The notes under the pieces are model-generated. The model worked only from the letters and a program-made list of their open reading frames with translations, was not told the DNA's origin and made no database searches. Shown piece after piece: positions 24,555 through 33,513 of a stretch of 64,000 nucleotides of DNA. This stretch comes from LMUY01 sp964247705 (GTDB taxonomy: Bacteria; Pseudomonadota; Alphaproteobacteria; Acetobacterales; Acetobacteraceae): assembly GCA_964247705.1 (NCBI GenBank), contig CAXTVQ010000001.1:147700-211699 (forward strand), given 5' to 3'. How positions within the stretch are numbered: position 1 is the stretch's first letter; every line of letters starts with the position of its first letter. The translations under genes were made by a program, and so were the position numbers.

Positions 24555-25565
24555 CTAAGCGGTGGCCTGCCTCAGCCGTTGCAGCGCGGCCAGCGCCGCA
24601 CCACCCTCGATCGCTGCCGCTGCCTGCCGCGCGCCGTCCATCAAGTCGCCCGCACGCCCCGCCACGATCAACGCCGCCGCACTGTTCAGCACGACGGTGT
24701 CGCGGTAGGCGCCAGGCGCACCCTCCAGCAACGCCAGCAAGGCCCGCGCGTTCTCCGGCGCCTCGCCCCCTTTGATGGCGGCCAATGGGGAGCGCGGCAG
24801 GCCCGCCTCCTCCGGTGCCACGGTCCGCTCCGAAATACCGCCATCGTCGAGCGTTACCACGTGGTTCTCACCCGCGACCGTGAGCTCGTCCAAACCTTGC
24901 CCATGGACCAGCCAGGCGTGGGTCGTGCCGAGTTCGGCCAGCGTCTCGGCCATGGGGCGGGCCCACGCCGGGTCGAATACACCCGTGAGCTGCCGCCTGA
25001 CCCGGCCGGGATTGGCCATCGGACCGAGCAGATTGAAGATCGTCCGCGTGCCCAGCTCCACCCGTGGCCCAGCCGCGTGCCGGGATGCGGCGTGGTGGCG
25101 TGGCGCGAACAGGAACGCGCAACCAGCGGCCTCGATCACCGCCGGAAGCCGTTCGAGCGGCACGTCCACGTTCACACCCAGTTCGCTCAGCACATCCGCC
25201 CCGCCCGTGCGCGAGGAGAGCGCCCGGTTGCCGTGCTTGGCCACGGGGACGCCCAGACCCGCCAGAACGAAGGTGACGGCGGTGGACACGTTCAACGTGC
25301 CGGCGCCGTCTCCCCCGGTGCCACAGACATCGATCGCACCCGGCGGCACCACGACCGCGTTCATCCGCGCCCGCATCGCACGCACGGCGCCGACCAGTTC
25401 GGCCACCGTCTCGCCGCGCAGGCGCATCATCATCAACAGCCCGGCGATCTGCGCCGGTGTCGCCTCGCCGGACATGATGATGCCGAACGCCACCTCCGCC
25501 TCCGCCTCCGACAGCGTCTCGCCACGGGCCAGGCGCGCGATGGCGGGCTTGAGATTGGTGTCCAC
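24555..25565 (-). CDS. trpD: Anthranilate phosphoribosyltransferase
   Basis: TrpD joins anthranilate to PRPP. The 336 residues include the PRPP loop DVCGTGGDGAGTLNVST, the KHGNRALSSRTGGADVLSELG region, FAPRHHAA and TIFNLLGPMANP. Length and motifs are normal. It follows trpG by 12 bases. Confidence 0.96.
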   Translation of the reverse strand: MDTNLKPAIARLARGETLSEAEAEVAFGIIMSGEATPAQIAGLLMMMRLRGETVAELVGAVRAMRARMNAVVVPPGAIDVCGTGGDGAGTLNVSTAVTFVLAGLGVPVAKHGNRALSSRTGGADVLSELGVNVDVPLERLPAVIEAAGCAFLFAPRHHAASRHAAGPRVELGTRTIFNLLGPMANPGRVRRQLTGVFDPAWARPMAETLAELGTTHAWLVHGQGLDELTVAGENHVVTLDDGGISERTVAPEEAGLPRSPLAAIKGGEAPENARALLALLEGAPGAYRDTVVLNSAAALIVAGRAGDLMDGARQAAAAIEGGAALAALQRLRQATA

Positions 25566-25577
25566 CCCGCCGCCGGG

Positions 25578-26174
25578 TCAGGCGGCGCGGCGCGGCGCGT
25601 TGGCGCCGCGGGCTATGGCGAGGAAGTTGGCTACGATGTCCAGCCCATGCTCCGACGCGATGCTCTCCGGGTGGAACTGCACCCCGAACAGCGGTAGGGA
25701 GCGGTGGCGCAGCCCCATGACCAACCCGTCCTCGGTCCAGGCTGTGGCTTCCAGCACCGGCGGCAGGGTGCCGCGCTCGACGATCAGGCTATGGTAGCGC
25801 GCCGCCTCGAACGGGCTCGGCAGGCCGGCGAAGATGTCGGTCCCACGATGCTCGACACGGCCGACCTTGCCGTGCATCGGGCTCGGCGCACGCTGCACCA
25901 CGCCGCCGAATGCCTGGCCGAGAGCCTGGTGGCCGAGACAAACGCCAAGCACTGGGATCCGCCCGGCCGCCGCCGTGATCAGATCCATGCAAATTCCGGC
26001 CTCATCCGGTGTGCAGGGACCGGGCGAGAGCACGATCGCCTCCGGTTCGAGTTCGAGCGCCTGATCCACGGTCAAGGCGTCGTTGCGCTGCACCCGGCAA
26101 TCCGCGCCGGCCTCACCGAGCAGGTGGAACAGGTTGAAGGTGAAGCTGTCATAGTTGTCGATCAACAAGATCAT
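25578..26174 (-). CDS. trpG: Anthranilate synthase glutamine amidotransferase component
   Basis: TrpG supplies ammonia to TrpE. The 198 residues begin MILLIDNYDSFTFNL. The catalytic cysteine is Cys79 in VLGVCLGHQALG, and the His-Glu pair is in GVQFHPESIAS. It is the first gene of trpG-trpD-trpC-moaC-moeA. trpE is not in this window. The 86 bases upstream, shared with the divergent DUF305 gene, show no obvious Trp-rich leader peptide. Confidence 0.96.
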   Translation of the reverse strand: MILLIDNYDSFTFNLFHLLGEAGADCRVQRNDALTVDQALELEPEAIVLSPGPCTPDEAGICMDLITAAAGRIPVLGVCLGHQALGQAFGGVVQRAPSPMHGKVGRVEHRGTDIFAGLPSPFEAARYHSLIVERGTLPPVLEATAWTEDGLVMGLRHRSLPLFGVQFHPESIASEHGLDIVANFLAIARGANAPRRAA

Positions 26175-26260
26175 ACAGTGTTGTATCGCGCAGCGCCCAC
26201 GGCTGGGTCAATCCAAGGGCGGCCGGAACCAGACCGGCAACAGCGGGAGCCACAATCGAC

Positions 26261-26650
26261 ATGCGGACCAGCGCCATCTTCGCAGCCGCCCTCCTCACGC
26301 TTACGTCAAGCACACCCGGGTTGGGCCAGCCAGCGCCGGTGCAGGGCGCGGTGCCGTCCGGTACGGCTGGCGGACCGGCCGACGCGGCATTGATGTCGTC
26401 TATGGATGCTATGTCCAAGGCCATGACGTCAGCCCCGATGACGGGCAACCCAGACCGTGATTTCGTCGCGATGATGATCCCGCACCATCAGGGCGCGATC
26501 GACATGGCCAGGTTCGAACTCGCGCACGGGACAGACCCGGCCATGCGCAAACTGGCCACATCGATTGTTGCCGCGCAAGAGAAAGAAGTGGCCGAAATGC
26601 AGGCGTGGCAGCAGGCGCACTCAGTAAACGATGCTACTTCTCAACGGTAA
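26261..26650 (+). CDS. DUF305 (CopM-like) exported protein
   Basis: A 129-residue protein with a signal peptide (MRTSAIFAAALLTLTSSTPG) and one DUF305 four-helix unit. Its hallmark is FVAMMIPHHQGAIDMARFEL, followed by KLATSIVAAQEKEVAEMQ. Family members are periplasmic and some bind copper or silver through His/Met. The Met-rich stretch at residues about 45-60 (MSSMDAMSKAMTSAPM) fits metal binding but does not prove it. It is divergent from trpG and convergent with cheE. Confidence 0.85.
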   Translation: MRTSAIFAAALLTLTSSTPGLGQPAPVQGAVPSGTAGGPADAALMSSMDAMSKAMTSAPMTGNPDRDFVAMMIPHHQGAIDMARFELAHGTDPAMRKLATSIVAAQEKEVAEMQAWQQAHSVNDATSQR

Positions 26651-26716
26651 GAGTGATTTCTGCCAGACACCGAGGCGAGACAGGTTAGACCGGCCACGCA
26701 CCAGCTTTATTACAGG

Positions 26717-27199
26717 TCAGTTCAGTCGCACGGGCGGCACAGCCGGGTTGAGCCGGTCGACAACTTGGCGCAGGGCCGCCCTGATCGTGACGACTTCCTC
26801 CTGCGTCACGCCATCCTGAGACAGCAGCCGTAAGCTGTCCAAATGAGCCTGGATCGCGTTGCGGTCCCAATGTCGGGCGAGCGTCATGCGCTCGATCAAG
26901 GTGCAAAAGCTTAACGCGACGTCGCCCACCCCGCCCTTGCCGAACACGCCGGCAACGCCGATGAGCGAGTTGCTCATCCGGTAGAGTTCGTTCCCGCGTG
27001 CCTCGAGTTCTTCTGGCGGCAACCCGCTCGCAAGCGCCTGCACCGCCCGGATGGTCGCAGTGATGTCGGACAAGCCGCGCTCGCGCAATCCTTCTAATTG
27101 CTGCTCCGCTGCGGCTACAGCCTCCTGCGCCGTGATTCCGCCTGGTTGGTTAACCAGTTGAGCAAGGCGCTTGGTATGCGCAGGTAGTTGCTTCGTCAT
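26717..27199 (-). CDS. cheE: CheE-like chemotaxis operon protein
   Basis: A 160-residue, helix-rich, soluble protein without known catalytic motifs. It is the last gene of the che operon, and its ATG overlaps the stop of the upstream receiver gene. Position matches cheE in the Caulobacter major che operon (cheX-cheY-cheA-cheW-cheR-cheB-cheY-cheD-cheU-cheY-cheE), which is the main basis for the name. The centre reads MSNSLIGVAGVFGKGGVGDVA; a charged helical N-terminus precedes it. Function is unknown; a regulatory role in chemotaxis is inferred from context. Confidence 0.75.
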   Translation of the reverse strand: MTKQLPAHTKRLAQLVNQPGGITAQEAVAAAEQQLEGLRERGLSDITATIRAVQALASGLPPEELEARGNELYRMSNSLIGVAGVFGKGGVGDVALSFCTLIERMTLARHWDRNAIQAHLDSLRLLSQDGVTQEEVVTIRAALRQVVDRLNPAVPPVRLN

Positions 27200-27810
27200 G
27201 GCCGTGCAGCCCCCTTTCCACTAAGCATCGCATCGATCTCGGATTGCGACAGGTTGGGCGCTTTTGCCTCCCCGACCACAAGCGAGAGGTCATCGCGCCG
27301 GCGTCCCTCCATACCAGGCGGCGGCCCAATTTTCTGGAACCGCCGATCGGGACCCACATAGTTCGGACTCTCGACGAACGTACGCGCATCCTTTGCGAGC
27401 CAAACGACTCGGTCATAGAGGACCTTCGGCGTGATCGGTTTCGCGATGACAAAGTTCGCGCCGCAATCACGCCCACGCATCACATTGCTTTGCAGCGTAT
27501 GACCTGCGAGCAAGATAACCGCTGTCGTCCGCACAGTCGGCAGTTTGCTCCGTCGGATCCAACGGATGAAATCGTACTCGTCGGGACCATCCTCGGGGTG
27601 GTTGGAACCGACGATCACGAGTTGAGATGCGTCCCGATCTAGATGGTTTTGTGCCTCGATCGTTGATCGCATCCGGATGGCTGAGCGGACTTTGAAGCCA
27701 TTGAAAACGTTGGCAAGAATCTCCGACTCCAGTTCGTTGGCCTCCACCAGCAAGACGTTCAGCCCGCCGAAGTAGAGTCGTGCATCGAGCTCAGGCCGGG
27801 CCTCGCTCAC
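27196..27810 (-). CDS. CheY-III-like pseudo-receiver with a FliM-like C-terminal peptide
   Basis: A 204-residue protein. Residues about 16-140 have the receiver fold, but the acidic pair is Glu23-Ala24, the phospho-acceptor position is Gly68 (LVIVGSNHPEDG), the switch Ser/Thr is Ala102, and only the lysine (Lys124, AKPITP) is kept. It should not be phosphorylated in the usual way. An Arg-rich linker (YVGPDRRFQ, EGRRRDD) leads to residues 186-198, NLSQSEIDAMLSG. This closely resembles the N-terminal CheY-binding peptide of FliM (LSQAEIDALL). It could bind CheY-P as a decoy or adaptor; that is inference. Its position corresponds to cheYIII of Caulobacter. ATGA overlaps link it to both neighbours. 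Confidence 0.82.
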   Translation of the reverse strand: MSEARPELDARLYFGGLNVLLVEANELESEILANVFNGFKVRSAIRMRSTIEAQNHLDRDASQLVIVGSNHPEDGPDEYDFIRWIRRSKLPTVRTTAVILLAGHTLQSNVMRGRDCGANFVIAKPITPKVLYDRVVWLAKDARTFVESPNYVGPDRRFQKIGPPPGMEGRRRDDLSLVVGEAKAPNLSQSEIDAMLSGKGAARP

Positions 27811-28118
27811 GTGCCAAACAGCTCCAGCGCACCGGGATCGTCGTCTGCGTCACGATACCGTCCAGCAAGCCGGTCCGCGAGCGCCGCGGTCTTGAGCGCA
27901 CCGAGCGCTTCGGACAGATCGAGCGTCACCTGCGGAACGGCGTCCGCCAGATCCGTCAGGAACGAAGCGATCCCGGCAAGGTGCTGGCTCAATCGGTCCA
28001 GCGCCTGCCAACGCTCGATATCGGCCACGCCGAGCGTACCGAGCCCGTCAGCGACGGCGGCGAGTTCGACCAACTCGTCTGCACCCGCAAGCAGAACTGT
28101 CGTAAGATCCGCGTCCAT
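27807..28118 (-). CDS. CheU-like small chemotaxis operon protein
   Basis: A 103-residue, acidic, helix-rich protein with no recognised domain. It lies between cheD and the pseudo-receiver gene, as cheU does in Caulobacter, and the name rests on that position. The last residues, DDDPGALELFGT, nearly repeat the C-terminus of CheD (EGGALELF). Start ATG overlaps the end of cheD by one base. Function unknown. Confidence 0.65.
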   Translation of the reverse strand: MDADLTTVLLAGADELVELAAVADGLGTLGVADIERWQALDRLSQHLAGIASFLTDLADAVPQVTLDLSEALGALKTAALADRLAGRYRDADDDPGALELFGT

Positions 28119-28651
28119 TAAAACAACTCCAATGCCCCACCTTCGTCTGCGCGCCGCGGCGGGACGATGCGTTCAGACGCGAATACCTCGGTTTCGGGCC
28201 CACCTAAGGCAAGCTGGCGGGCGCGGCCGGCGATCGGCCAATACTGGATCCGACGACCCTGTTCGCCACGCAGGCTGCCCCCCGTGACCGTGATGCGTTC
28301 CCGTCGGGCAAACCGTTCGGCAAAGTCGGCATTCATGGACCCGACGTCGGTCAGACCGCGGAGCATCCGCGCCCCTCCGAACAGCTTGGCCTCGAGCCGG
28401 TCCCGCCGGGCCCCACTTTTCAGAAGCCCGTTCACCAGCAACTCCATGGCGTGAACGCCCTGCTCCGCGCCCCGCTCACCAGGCCCGTCGAAACCAGGCA
28501 GCAGGAAGTGATTCATACCACCCACGCCGGCTACCCGGTCGTGCAAGCACGCCGCTACGCATGACCCGAGTATCGTCGTCAGAACGACCGCCGGATCATC
28601 CGTTACGTGGAACTCGCCTTGCACGATGTTGACACGACGCTCTACGATCAC
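28118..28651 (-). CDS. cheD: Chemoreceptor glutamine deamidase CheD
   Basis: CheD deamidates glutamines on chemoreceptors. The 177 residues include the catalytic Cys31 in TILGSCVAACLHD, His48 in GGMNHFLLPG, and the C-terminal region GGSLRGEQGRRIQYWPIAGR. The protein ends EGGALELF, a motif shared with the downstream CheU-like protein. Its ATG overlaps the cheY stop. Confidence 0.94.
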   Translation of the reverse strand: MIVERRVNIVQGEFHVTDDPAVVLTTILGSCVAACLHDRVAGVGGMNHFLLPGFDGPGERGAEQGVHAMELLVNGLLKSGARRDRLEAKLFGGARMLRGLTDVGSMNADFAERFARRERITVTGGSLRGEQGRRIQYWPIAGRARQLALGGPETEVFASERIVPPRRADEGGALELF

Positions 28652-29037
28652 GTCAGTGCACCGAAAACGGCTTCGATCTTCTCCCGCAAGGTCGCCACAG
28701 TGAACGGCTTGACCAGGAAGTTGTTGACTCCGAACTGCACCGCGCGCTGGACCAGATCGGCGTCGCCGCGGCCGGTCAGCATGATATATGCGGTTTTCGA
28801 CGTCGGCGGATAGGTTCGAACGGCCCGCAACAGGCCTAGGCCATCAAGCTTCGGCATGTTGAAGTCGCTGATCACCAGGTTCGCCGGCTTAGCGACCAGG
28901 CTACGCAGGCCAGCCTCGCCATCGGCGGCTTCTTCGAACTCCTTGAAGCCGAGTTGTTGCAATCCACCCCGCACCAAGAGGCGCATGGATTGCTGGTCGT
29001 CGACAATCAGCACCTTGAGGGCAGCGGCGGACGGCAT
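28648..29037 (-). CDS. cheY: Chemotaxis response regulator CheY (second in operon)
   Basis: Single-domain receiver, 129 residues. Asp13 and Asp14 (VLIVDDQQS), phospho-acceptor Asp58 (LVISDFNMPKLDG), Thr88 (MLTGRGD) and Lys110 (LVKPF) are all present, so it can be phosphorylated by CheA. Its start lies 31 bases inside the end of cheB. It would act either as the motor-binding regulator or as a phosphate sink. Confidence 0.93.
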   Translation of the reverse strand: MPSAAALKVLIVDDQQSMRLLVRGGLQQLGFKEFEEAADGEAGLRSLVAKPANLVISDFNMPKLDGLGLLRAVRTYPPTSKTAYIMLTGRGDADLVQRAVQFGVNNFLVKPFTVATLREKIEAVFGALT

Positions 29038-30065
29038 GCGCGATCTCCGGGCTTGGCGTTACTGGCAGCGAGCATGGCATTGGCGACTGCATGAAGCGGC
29101 ACTTGCGATTGCACGCCACCGATTTCGAAAGCAGCCTTCGGCATTCCATAGACGACACAACTCGCCTCGTCCTGCCCGATAGTGTGGGCACCGGCCTCAC
29201 GCATGGCGAGCAGGCCACGAGCCCCATCCCGGCCCATGCCCGTGAGAACCACGCCCACAGCCCGCATACGCGCCGTGAGAGCGACGGACGCGAAAAGCAT
29301 GTCAACAGAGGGCCGGTGCCCGTTGACGGGCCCGCTCTCGGTCAAGCGGCAGTGCCACGGCCCATTCGCTGGCCCCGCCAACTCCAGGTGCGCAACGCCG
29401 CCGGGTGCAAGGTAGACTTGGCCAACCGATAGCGGGGCTCCATCTCTCGCCTCCTCCACCGAGGCGGCGCACGACCGGTCGAGCCGTTTGGCGAAGGAAG
29501 GGGTGAACGCAGCCGGCATGTGCTGCGTGATCAAGGTCGGCGGGCAATTGGCGGGAAAGCTCGACAAGATCGCCAGCAGCGCTTCGACACCGCCCGTAGA
29601 CGCGCCGATCGCAAGGACCCGATCACTTGGGACGAACCCCGTCGTGGCCTTGGGAGGCGCTGCATGCCGCAATGGCCGCAACCTCGCGCCTTTGGCTCCG
29701 CGCACAATGTCCGGCAATCGATCGAACCCGGCGCTGTCACCCAGGCGGGGTTTGGCTACACAATCTACGGCACCCAACTCGAGCGCGCGCAGTGTCGCCT
29801 CCGCACCACCCCGGGTAAGGCTGGATACCATGATCACCGGCATCGGCCGCAAACGCATTAGGCGTTCCAGGAAGTCCAGCCCGTTCATGCCAGGCATCTC
29901 GACGTCGAGCGTTATGATGTCGGGGTTGAGATCCTTAATAGCCTGCCGAGCCTCGATCGGATTGCAGGCCTCGCCTACGACGGCGATATCGGAATCTCGC
30001 GCGAGCACGCGTGAAATCATCGCGCGCATCGTCGCCGAGTCATCGACGATCAGAACTCGTATCAT
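29007..30065 (-). CDS. cheB: Protein-glutamate methylesterase CheB
   Basis: CheB removes methyl groups from receptors. It has a receiver (VLIVDDSATMR, Asp54 in ITLDVEMPGMNG, Lys in VAKPR) and a methylesterase domain with Ser156 (AIGASTGGVEAL), His182 (ITQHMPAAFT) and the aspartate of TGMGRDGARG. 352 residues. The C-terminal tail (about 15 residues, RACRPPLPSRC) reads through the start of cheY and looks unconserved. ATGA overlap with cheR. Confidence 0.95.
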   Translation of the reverse strand: MIRVLIVDDSATMRAMISRVLARDSDIAVVGEACNPIEARQAIKDLNPDIITLDVEMPGMNGLDFLERLMRLRPMPVIMVSSLTRGGAEATLRALELGAVDCVAKPRLGDSAGFDRLPDIVRGAKGARLRPLRHAAPPKATTGFVPSDRVLAIGASTGGVEALLAILSSFPANCPPTLITQHMPAAFTPSFAKRLDRSCAASVEEARDGAPLSVGQVYLAPGGVAHLELAGPANGPWHCRLTESGPVNGHRPSVDMLFASVALTARMRAVGVVLTGMGRDGARGLLAMREAGAHTIGQDEASCVVYGMPKAAFEIGGVQSQVPLHAVANAMLAASNAKPGDRACRPPLPSRC

Positions 30066-30934
30066 TTCGCGGACCGCCGTTGATAGATCGTTATTCCGCA
30101 GCTGTCGAAACGCGAGGCGGCTGGTCCGGTAACGCGTTCCGAGTGCCCTACGAACAGACTGCCGTTAGGCGTCAACAATGGCTCGAACCGCGACCAGATC
30201 GCTTGCTGTTCGGGTTCATTGAAGTAGATGACGACATTGCGGCAGAAGATGGCGTCGAACGGGCCCTTCATCGGGAACGGCTTGATCAGGTTCAGCGGCC
30301 GGAACGAGACCAGGCTGCGGAGTTCAGTCGCCGCCTGCCACTGATCATTCTTCCGTTCGAACCAGCGCTCCAAATCACTCGTTGGGACCGACGTCATTGA
30401 CTCCTTGGGGTAAAGCCCCGCGTCAGCGTCTTGCAGGACGGCGGTGTCGATGTCCGTCGCGAGCACACGGATGTCGAACTGGCTGGCTTTTGGCAGTAAG
30501 CCGAGGATGGTCAATGCGATCGAATAGGGTTCCTGCCCCGTGGAGCATGCCGCCGACCAGATCCGCACGCGGCCACCTCGCTCCGCCGTATGCAGCAACG
30601 GCGGCAAGACGTGGTCCTTCAGATGGGTGAAATGGTGTGGCTCCCGAAAGAAGCGGGTGACGTTGGTGGTGAGCGAGCGGACCATGCGGCCACGCTCCTC
30701 CTCCCCGTCCGGCCGGTTGAGCAGTTCGCAGTATTGCGAGAACTCCCGCAACCCGAGCGCCCGGAGCCGCTTGCCAAGCCGTGAGTAAAGCAGGGTTGCC
30801 TTGCCCTCGTGCAGAGCAATCCCCGTCTCGGCCTGCAAAAGGCCGGAGATCATGCGGAAGTCGCTCTGCGTCAGGACGAACTCGCCATCCACCATGCTTG
30901 GCGCCGCCGTCGCAAGTGCTGCCGACGTCCTCAC
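30062..30934 (-). CDS. cheR: Chemotaxis protein methyltransferase CheR
   Basis: CheR methylates receptor glutamates with SAM. The 290 residues have the N-terminal helical domain (DFRMISGLLQAETGI), then SLTTNVTRFFREPHHF, the SAM loop IWSAACSTGQEPYSIALTI, LATDIDTAVL, and FDAIFCRNVVIYFNEP. Length is normal. It overlaps cheW upstream and cheB downstream by four bases each. Confidence 0.96.
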   Translation of the reverse strand: MRTSAALATAAPSMVDGEFVLTQSDFRMISGLLQAETGIALHEGKATLLYSRLGKRLRALGLREFSQYCELLNRPDGEEERGRMVRSLTTNVTRFFREPHHFTHLKDHVLPPLLHTAERGGRVRIWSAACSTGQEPYSIALTILGLLPKASQFDIRVLATDIDTAVLQDADAGLYPKESMTSVPTSDLERWFERKNDQWQAATELRSLVSFRPLNLIKPFPMKGPFDAIFCRNVVIYFNEPEQQAIWSRFEPLLTPNGSLFVGHSERVTGPAASRFDSCGITIYQRRSAK

Positions 30935-31398
30935 GCTGCTTCCGCCTCCATCTTTGGCATCACCCGGTCGAGCGAGATAAGACTGACCATGCGGCCCTCG
31001 ATGGCGAGCAGACCCTGCACGAAGGTGCGGACACGGTCCGACACGAGGTCGGGTGGCGGCTGAACCGTGCTCTCGTCGACGGTGATGATGTCGGAAACGG
31101 CATCAACTAGCACGCCAATCACCTGGGCTCCGATCTGCGCTACGATGATGACGTGCCGCGCCGTCGGTTCTGGCGACTGCAACCCAAGCCGTGCCGCAAG
31201 GTCGAGGATCGGCAGGACGGCGCCGCGCAGGTTGATGACGCCGCGCACGAACGGCGGCGAGCGCGGCAGCGGGGTCGCTGGAACCCAACCCCGAATTTCC
31301 CGAACCGACATTATATCGACGCAGAACTCCTGTTGCCCAATCCGGAAAGCGATAAGTTCCAGCTCACGCGTAGACGGTGAGGCAATTCCATCAAGCAT
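30931..31398 (-). CDS. cheW: Chemotaxis coupling protein CheW
   Basis: CheW links receptors to CheA. One CheW domain in 155 residues, with IAFRIGQQEFCVDIMSVREI, PFVRGVINLRGAVLPILDLA and VLVDAVSDI. It starts eight bases inside the end of cheA. Confidence 0.95.
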   Translation of the reverse strand: MLDGIASPSTRELELIAFRIGQQEFCVDIMSVREIRGWVPATPLPRSPPFVRGVINLRGAVLPILDLAARLGLQSPEPTARHVIIVAQIGAQVIGVLVDAVSDIITVDESTVQPPPDLVSDRVRTFVQGLLAIEGRMVSLISLDRVMPKMEAEAA

Positions 31399-33505
31399 AG
31401 GCCACTCCTATCTCAGCTCGAATTTCACCAAAGGCGGGTGCGCCACTCGCATCGGAGATCATGCCATCGACGTCCAGGATCAGCGCTACCCGGCCGTCCC
31501 CGAGGATGGTCGCCGCAGCAACACCCGGCACTTGCCGATAGTTCGCCTCGAGGCTTTTGATGACGACCTGCTGCTGGCCCTGGATCGCGTCGACCAACAG
31601 GGCCGCCCGTGTGCCACCATCGGCCTCGACAAGTAGAGCAACACTTCCCGCCTCGATTGCTGCCTGTTTCCAGCCGAGTACGCCACCGACTGCGAGTAGC
31701 GGAACGTAAGTGCCGCGGATGTTCAGCACACGGGCGCCGTCTCCGATCTCGTGGATGTACTCGGCCCGCGGCTGCAGCGTCTCGATGATTGCAGTCAACG
31801 GAACGATCAGCGTCTGGTCGGCAACCGTTACAACCATGCCGTCCAGTACGGCCAAAGTCAGCGGCAGGCTGAGTGTGAACGTCGAGCCTTGTCCCGGCCG
31901 GGACGTGATGGCAATCCGCCCACCGAGCGCCTGGATGGAGCGACGGACGACATCCATGCCGACCCCGCGCCCGGAGATGTCCGAGATCGCTTCGGCTGTC
32001 GAGAAACCGGGTAGAAAGATGAGATTATCGATCTCCTCGTCGGTCAGCACTGCGTCGGCGGGGATCAGGCCCTTGGACACCGCGCTGGCCTTGACCTTGC
32101 CGCGATTGATCCCAGCGCCGTCATCGGACACCTCGATGACGATCCGGCCGGATCGGTGCATTGCGGCAAGCTTCACCGTTCCCTGTTCGGGCTTGCCCGC
32201 TTGGCGCCGCTCGTCCGGGCGCTCCAAACCATGGTCGATGGCGTTGCGGATCATGTGGGTGAGCGGGTCGGCAAGATGCTCGATGACGGTCTTGTCGACT
32301 TCCGTCCCCTCGCCGTCCGTTACCAGCCGCACCTGTTTCCCGGTAAGGGCGGCGACCTCGCGGGCAAGCCGCGGCATCCGTGCGAACACCGATTTGACGG
32401 GTTGCGCCCGGATCGCCATCACGCTGTCCTGGATCTCGCGCGTGAGATTCTCGAGTTCGTCCAACCCGACCGCGACCGCCGACGAGTGGCCCAAGCCAGC
32501 CTCGATCGACCGCTGCATCAACATCGCACCGTTGATGACCAGTTCGCCCACGAGATCGATGAGGCGGTCCACACGGTCGAGATCGACGCGGATGGTCGCC
32601 TTTGGACTAACCTGAGGATCCTCGCGGGCGGTCGCAGCGGCGATTGCGGTTACGGGTGGCGGTAGCAGGGGCTGACTGATTTCAGCAGGTGCCTCCAGGT
32701 CGCGGATCAACGCCATTACGTCGATCGGAGGCGGCTCCTCCGGCTGCGGCAACGGAGCGTCGGCCAGGGCGATGTCGACGTCGCAATCGCCCTCGACGAA
32801 CTCGAAAACCTCCTGGATCGACGTTTGCGGCTGTGCGGTTTGCAGCTCTACCTGCCAGCGCAGGTACGCGCCTTCGGGATCGAGGTCCTGCAAGGCGGGC
32901 AGTTCAGTGGTGTTGAGGGTTACAGTCACGCTGCCAAGCAGGGTTAACTCACGCAGCAGCAACCCGGCGTCATTGGCCTTGGCGTATAGCGCCGGCAGCG
33001 GCCGGAACCGAACGAGCCACGTGGTGGTATCCGGCACGCCGACCTGGACCGGCTGGAATTCCAGCCCGCCAAAGCCATCGTCGTCCGCGGCGGGTTCGGC
33101 TGCAGCCGGCGCCACACTGCCAGCAGTGGTTAAGGTCGCCAGCTCAGCGGCGGCCCCGGCGACACGCTGCTCGTCCGGGCCGTCTCCGCCGCGAGCGCCA
33201 CGAACCAAATCCGCCAGCACGTCGGCCGAGCGCAACATGACTTTGAGCACATCCGGGGTAGGACAAAGCCGGTCCGACCGCAGTGCGTCCAACGCCGTCT
33301 CGAACACATGGGCGAAACGGACCAGGTTATCGAGCCCGAACGCGCCGGCCCCGCCCTTTACGGAATGAACTGCACGGAACACGGCGTTGACCGTTTCCGA
33401 GTCGCTCGCACCGTTCTGCAATGCGAGCAGGCCGCTTTCCAGTTCGGCGAGCTGTTCCTCGCATTCCTGGAAAAAGGTTTGCCGGATGGCCTCCATAGGA
33501 TCCAT
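31391..33505 (-). CDS. cheA: Chemotaxis histidine kinase CheA
   Basis: A 704-residue kinase. P1/Hpt has His47 in FRAVHSVKGGAGAFGL; a linker and regulator-binding segment follow (about 150-265); P3 dimerisation is about 310-370; P4 ATPase has THMIRNAIDHGLERP, VSDDGAGINRGK, LPGFSTAEAISDISGRGVGM and RPGQGSTFTLSLPL; P5 CheW-like is about 560-695. All catalytic elements are present. The start ATG is eight bases after the first cheY. Confidence 0.96.
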   Translation of the reverse strand: MDPMEAIRQTFFQECEEQLAELESGLLALQNGASDSETVNAVFRAVHSVKGGAGAFGLDNLVRFAHVFETALDALRSDRLCPTPDVLKVMLRSADVLADLVRGARGGDGPDEQRVAGAAAELATLTTAGSVAPAAAEPAADDDGFGGLEFQPVQVGVPDTTTWLVRFRPLPALYAKANDAGLLLRELTLLGSVTVTLNTTELPALQDLDPEGAYLRWQVELQTAQPQTSIQEVFEFVEGDCDVDIALADAPLPQPEEPPPIDVMALIRDLEAPAEISQPLLPPPVTAIAAATAREDPQVSPKATIRVDLDRVDRLIDLVGELVINGAMLMQRSIEAGLGHSSAVAVGLDELENLTREIQDSVMAIRAQPVKSVFARMPRLAREVAALTGKQVRLVTDGEGTEVDKTVIEHLADPLTHMIRNAIDHGLERPDERRQAGKPEQGTVKLAAMHRSGRIVIEVSDDGAGINRGKVKASAVSKGLIPADAVLTDEEIDNLIFLPGFSTAEAISDISGRGVGMDVVRRSIQALGGRIAITSRPGQGSTFTLSLPLTLAVLDGMVVTVADQTLIVPLTAIIETLQPRAEYIHEIGDGARVLNIRGTYVPLLAVGGVLGWKQAAIEAGSVALLVEADGGTRAALLVDAIQGQQQVVIKSLEANYRQVPGVAAATILGDGRVALILDVDGMISDASGAPAFGEIRAEIGVAYA

Positions 33506-33513
33506 GATGCGCG

